The notes under the pieces are model-generated. The model did not search any database. It had not been told where the DNA came from and saw only the letters and a list, made by a program, of their open reading frames with translations. Of a stretch of 64,000 nt of DNA, positions 61,377 through 64,000 are shown in pieces; position 1 is the stretch's first letter; each line of letters begins with the position of its first letter. The stretch spans positions 124,001-188,000 of the forward strand of contig CBDFHV010000085.1 in NCBI GenBank assembly GCA_965247705.1, written 5' to 3'. The position numbers and the translations under genes are program-made. The stretch is from CBDFHV01 sp965247705. GTDB lineage: Bacteria > Pseudomonadota > Alphaproteobacteria > Rhodospirillales > CAMCUA01.

Positions 61377-61616
61377 CCCCCCGCCTTCGATCAGTTCAAA
61401 ACCGATGAAGGCTAGCCGATGGCCCCTTTTTGAACCGCCCGCGCAGCCCGGGAATCAGGCCGCCTCAGTGGGGGATTATTGCGCCGCCCTTCTCACGCCA
61501 GACAAGTTCGGGGCCCATGCATTCGCTTGGTGATCCCTGACCGACTTCGCAAGGTATATGGTGCGGGAGTCTTGGGCGAAAGGTCCCACGTTTTCGTCCA
61601 GTTGATTGGAGGGATC

Positions 61617-61886
61617 GTGTCGAGAGTCGTTGTGCTTTCCAACCGATACGACCGCGACGCACTATGGGACGAAGCCTTGGAAGTCTTGAAAGCGCGCTAT
61701 CGCGAGCCTGCCTTCCTTGAAGACGTACAGACCAGCGACACTCGCAGGCGCGTTCACCGGAAAATCATTGCATTTTGGCGCGTCGAACAGGGAGTACTCT
61801 ATCTGACCAACTTTGGCCATCTGTCGGGACGTGCAATGATGTTTATGGCCCCAACCAGCGACTTCAACCAAGGGGCGGGATCGTAA
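61617..61886 (+). CDS. Hypothetical protein, 89 residues
   Basis: A GTG start at 61617 follows a strong TTGGAGGG ribosome site. The protein (SRVVVLSNRYDRDALWDEAL, then EVLKARYREPAFLEDVQTSD) is basic and alpha/beta-like without signal or membrane segment, ending in FMAPTSDFNQGAGS. Base composition is less GC-rich than the core genes. It lies between an intact and a decayed IS21 element. The family is unknown; the ribosome site and even codon use support a real gene. Confidence 0.55.
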   Translation: MSRVVVLSNRYDRDALWDEALEVLKARYREPAFLEDVQTSDTRRRVHRKIIAFWRVEQGVLYLTNFGHLSGRAMMFMAPTSDFNQGAGS

Positions 61887-62055
61887 TGACCTGCCCACAC
61901 GAACGATACCAAAGCTTAAGTTCTGGTGTCTGTTTTCAAGGTTGCAAGCAAAGCCTATTGCCAGGCCTGCCGGTCGATCTGGCGTATTGTCTTGCCACGC
62001 ATGGCAGGAGACGGCCCCTTTGTCGACGACGGTTGATCAAGCTCGGATGTGTCAA

Positions 62056-62100
62056 TTCGCGTCCAATCGTGACCCCCTTTTCGCGTCCAATGATGACCCC
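62056..62100 (+). repeat. Two 21-bp repeats, probable end of a decayed IS21 element
   Basis: TTCGCGTCCAATCGTGACCC at 62056 and TTCGCGTCCAATGATGACCC at 62080 are near-identical words 24 bp apart. Multiple terminal repeats of this kind mark IS21 ends, and an istB remnant follows at 62273. A stretch after it (GGAGGGACCCGCGC) also appears at the end of the intact IS21 near 59015. Confidence 0.65.
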
Positions 62101-62196
62101 TCTGGGCGTGCAGGAATGGGCTTATCCGCGTAGTGCATAGGAGGGACCCGCGCCCGTAGCGCGGCGCCTCCGGCGTTGCGCGGAGCCGAGGGCGTG

Positions 62197-62218
62197 GGAT
62201 CGACGTATACGTCGATCC
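62197..62218. repeat. 22-bp perfect palindrome centred on GTATAC (1)
   Basis: GGATCGACGTA is followed directly by its reverse complement TACGTCGATCC. It lies in non-coding sequence of the decayed IS21 region. A second 22-bp palindrome with the same core lies at 62491. Confidence 0.9.
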
Positions 62219-62272
62219 TGTGCACCCACGAGGGTAAGCCCGGGAGGGGGTCCGGGGGAGGGTTTTGTCAGC

Positions 62273-62622
62273 TGCGGTTATTGAAGCGCCAGCTGGTGTT
62301 GCCGGTCTCGATGATGTCGCAGTGGTGGGTCAGGCGGTCGAGCATGGCGGTGGTCATCTGGCGTCGTCGAACACTTGGGGCCGATCGACGAAGGCGAGAT
62401 TGGTGGTGATTAGGAGCGATGTGTTCTCATAGAGCTTGCTGATCAGGTGGAACAGCAACTGGCCGCCGGCTTGGCTGAACGGGAGATAGCCGGTCAACGT
62501 ATACGTTGACCGTCGATGACGATGAGGTCATGGCGCAGCAGCTTCTCAGCCAGCCGTCCGCTCTTGCCCGCGGTCTTCTCCTGCTCAAGCTGATTGACGA
62601 GATCGACAAGGTTGAAGAAGCG
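62273..62622 (-). pseudogene. istB fragment of a second, decayed IS21 element
   Basis: The minus-strand translation in pieces gives NLVDLVNQLEQEKTAGKSGR, LAEKLLRHDLIVID, then after a break TGYLPFSQAGGQLLFHLISK, LYENTSLLITTNLAF and, in another frame, MTTAMLDRLTHHCDIIETGN, with WRFNNRS at the end. The break after IVID is a 22-bp palindrome in place of the expected ELG codons, and a one-base loss near 62365 shifts the frame. The N-terminal half with Walker A is missing. Confidence 0.8.
62491..62512. repeat. 22-bp perfect palindrome centred on GTATAC (2)
   Basis: CGGTCAACGTA followed by TACGTTGACCG. It sits inside the istB remnant exactly at the Walker B region, replacing a few codons. It has the same length and the same 8-bp core (CGTATACG) as the palindrome at 62197, with different outer arms. 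Confidence 0.9.
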
Positions 62623-62624
62623 CC

Positions 62625-62915
62625 CTCAGGCTCGGTCTGGACGGGCTTGCGGAGGGCGCGAGCCCCCAAGGGAACCCCACCATCAGCAAGCGTTCTGCGT
62701 GCCTCCGCTGCCTTCTCTCGGGCTCTTGCAAGGGACACAGGGGGATACCCGCCAAGTCCGATCCAACGGTCGCGGTCGCGAAAGAATCGAAATGCCCAGG
62801 ACTTGGCCAGGGCCTTCGAAACGATCAAATAGAGGTTGCCGCCGTCGGGGTACTTGCGCGGGACCTTGACCGTTGCGACGAACCGGGCAGTCAGCTTGTT
62901 GGTTTGGCGGACCAT
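62625..62915 (-). pseudogene. N-terminal part of a P4-type tyrosine integrase
   Basis: From the ATG at 62915 the frame reads MVRQTNKLTARFVATVKVPR, KYPDGGNLYLIVSKALAKSW, AFRFFRDRDRWIGLGGYPPV and SLARAREKAAEARRTLADGG, the arm-binding domain of island integrases of the DUF4102 type. After about 85 codons it runs into the istB fragment, so the core-binding and catalytic parts are lost. It may come from the same integrase family as the C-terminal stub at 38669. Confidence 0.78.
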
Positions 62916-63246
62916 TGATCGGCCCCGTTCAATTCCACGTTCTATTCTACATTCATACTCCGGATTGTGGCGAACCACAACGAACCGCTATGAAGGCGCT
63001 TTGATATTCGGTAATTAAGGTCAACAGGTTCTGGCGCGAACGGCGAACCACGGTGAACGGCCATGAACGGCAGATTGGCGGACTCTCCCTCCGCCACCCT
63101 CTGGAGCCCACGGAAATTGAAGATGACTGTAGATTGGCGGTAACCCATCGACAGGATTCGACATTCGATTGCCACATACGCTTCCGAGCGACTCCCACGT
63201 AATCTCCGATAGGGGTACCGTTCGGAATGTCCCGACGGCCAGCCGT
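62916..63246. other. Intergenic region upstream of the integrase remnant
   Basis: This DNA has lower GC and repeated CGAACC(G/A)C-like words (for example GAACCACAACGAACCGC near 62973 and GGCGAACCACGGTGAACGG near 63045). No gene is recognised. As the region upstream of an island integrase it could hold an old attachment site, but no tRNA end could be identified. Confidence 0.35.
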
Positions 63247-64000
63247 TCAGATTCGCATGCCCTGTTTATCGAAGAAGAAGACGGCATCAACATCGATACC
63301 CCAGCGAATTCGATCGCCCAGCTTGCAATCCTGTTCGCCGCCCTGGATCGATCGGAAGACTTGTCCGCCGGCAAGCGTGATATCGTAGAGAATCTCCCGG
63401 CCCTGGCTTTCAATAAAGGTGATCTCGCCTTCGATCGGCGTCGCAAGGTCCGGCTGCAGATATTCGGCCCTGACGCCAACGGCGATGTTCTGTCCCGCGG
63501 TAATCGACGCTGTCTTAATTCGGTCCGGCAATTCGAAACGCAGGCCTGGGGCGACGAAACAACCGTCCTCTATCTTGCCGTCGGCGACCGATAAGGGCGG
63601 ATTGCCGATGAAACTGGCGATGAATAGATTCCGCGGCTGGTGGTACATTTCGTTCGGCGTTCCGATCTGCTGAATCTTTCCCTTGTTCATCAAGGCAATG
63701 CGATCGCACATGCTCATCGCCTCGACCTGATCGTGGGTCACCAGGACGGACGTGCAGCCGGATTCCCGTTGAATCCTTCGGATCTCACTGCGCATTTCCA
63801 GCCGCAGGCCGGCGTCGAGGTTGGCCAGGGGTTCGTCCATCAACAGCACGTCCGGACTGCGAACCAGGGCGCGGGCGAGGGCGACACGTTGCTGTTGGCC
63901 GCCCGAGAGTTGCCCGGGCCGGCGGTCGAGGAGCGCCTCGATGTGCAGGACCGAGGCCATCTTCATGACTTTGTCCGCGACGTCGGCGTTGCTTTCCTTG
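63247..64000 (-). CDS. ABC transporter ATPase, MalK/UgpC-like, N-terminus outside the window
   Basis: The frame is open to the right edge, and the visible 250 residues are the C-terminal two thirds of a carbohydrate-type importer ATPase. The signature is QLSGGQQQRVALARALVRSP, followed by Walker B VLLMDEPLANLDAGLRLEMR and the switch His in VLVTHDQVEAMSMCDRIALM. GTPNEMYHQPRNLFIASFIG is the standard link to the C-terminal OB-fold (TOBE) regulatory domain. The Met near 63966 is internal. Sugar or glycerol-phosphate uptake is likely for the family, but the substrate is not shown. Confidence 0.92.
   Translation of the reverse strand, partial: KESNADVADKVMKMASVLHIEALLDRRPGQLSGGQQQRVALARALVRSPDVLLMDEPLANLDAGLRLEMRSEIRRIQRESGCTSVLVTHDQVEAMSMCDRIALMNKGKIQQIGTPNEMYHQPRNLFIASFIGNPPLSVADGKIEDGCFVAPGLRFELPDRIKTASITAGQNIAVGVRAEYLQPDLATPIEGEITFIESQGREILYDITLAGGQVFRSIQGGEQDCKLGDRIRWGIDVDAVFFFDKQGMRI

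Larger units (their letters stand above)
58938..61444 (-). mobile_element. IS21-family insertion sequence (istA-istB), apparently intact
   Basis: The element is about 2.5 kb. Both ends carry related words: AAAAAGGGGCCA at about 58968-58978, with a second AAGGGGCCA at 58947, and its reverse complement TGGCCCCTTTTT near 61420-61431, each next to a GGGCGG-type stretch. Repeated terminal words are usual for IS21. The exact tips are not certain to within about 20 bp. It splits the end of the GNAT gene. The istA and istB frames are both intact. Confidence 0.82.

Noticed and set aside
62950..63075. CGAACCAC-like words that might form a CRISPR-like array
   Set aside because: The words are short, irregularly spaced and not identical, and no cas gene is near.
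63080..63110. CTCTCCCTCCGCCA, which looks like a tRNA 3' end
   Set aside because: No T arm (TTCGAAT-like loop) or acceptor partner lies at the right distance.

Overview
The window is high-GC DNA with dense, mostly operonic genes. It looks like a chromosome segment of an alphaproteobacterium, probably of the Rhodospirillales type. The reasons are the hemC / hemD / Mic60-like / hemY block, the ybbA-ybbP / tesA divergon, and the thpR, comF, grxC and DUF1178 neighbourhood. Both ends are cut: hemC lacks its N-terminus and an ABC ATPase at the right end lacks its N-terminus. No species is claimed.

Layout. (1) 1-6170: haem synthesis (hemC, a HemD-Mic60-like fusion, hemY), followed by a FemAB/GNAT-like transferase and a polysaccharide deacetylase. 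(2) 6232-8430, minus strand: Ldh-family dehydrogenase, gamma-carbonic anhydrase-like protein and a small secreted protein. (3) 8786-14415: a complete peptide/nickel-type ABC importer in the order ATPase, ATPase, permease, permease, binding protein. (4) 14521-25174: ordinary core genes (Bax inhibitor-1 family, FtsX-type exporter, tesA, FIST protein, thpR, comF, grxC, methyltransferase, DUF1178, DUF2244) plus a decayed IS630 copy and a tRNA-Arg(CCG).

(5) 25224-41941: a mobile block with the nested order IS-A(+) / IS-B(-) / cargo / IS-B(+) / IS-A(+). IS-A and IS-B are two different IS1380-family elements. The roughly 10-kb cargo has three tandem gamma-glutamyltransferase-family genes on the minus strand, diverging from a peptide-importer operon (binding protein and two permeases). 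The next gene, an ATPase, is cut after about 12 codons by an IS6-like end. A stub of tyrosine integrase, a possible tRNA-Ser 3' fragment and a truncated SDR gene record earlier rearrangements. The cargo looks like a module for taking up and cleaving gamma-glutamyl compounds that has lost its own ATPases. The intact ATPases at 8786-10784 are one possible partner.

(6) 41942-49885: VOC protein, PIN/Phd toxin-antitoxin pair, MmgE/PrpD, a Rap1a-like secreted protein, a malate synthase G reduced to its ends, a third peptide-binding protein and an M24-like protein with altered metal ligands. (7) 50209-58937: small secreted or lipid-anchored proteins, a caspase-SUMF1 protein, a two-domain glycosyltransferase diverging from a SPASM/radical-SAM protein, and a GNAT gene cut by an insertion sequence. 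(8) 58938-62915: an intact IS21 element, then remnants of a second IS21 and of a P4-type integrase, with two 22-bp palindromes. (9) 63247-64000: a MalK/UgpC-like ABC ATPase running off the end.

No CRISPR array and no rRNA were seen. All family calls come from reading motifs in the translations; no database search was run.
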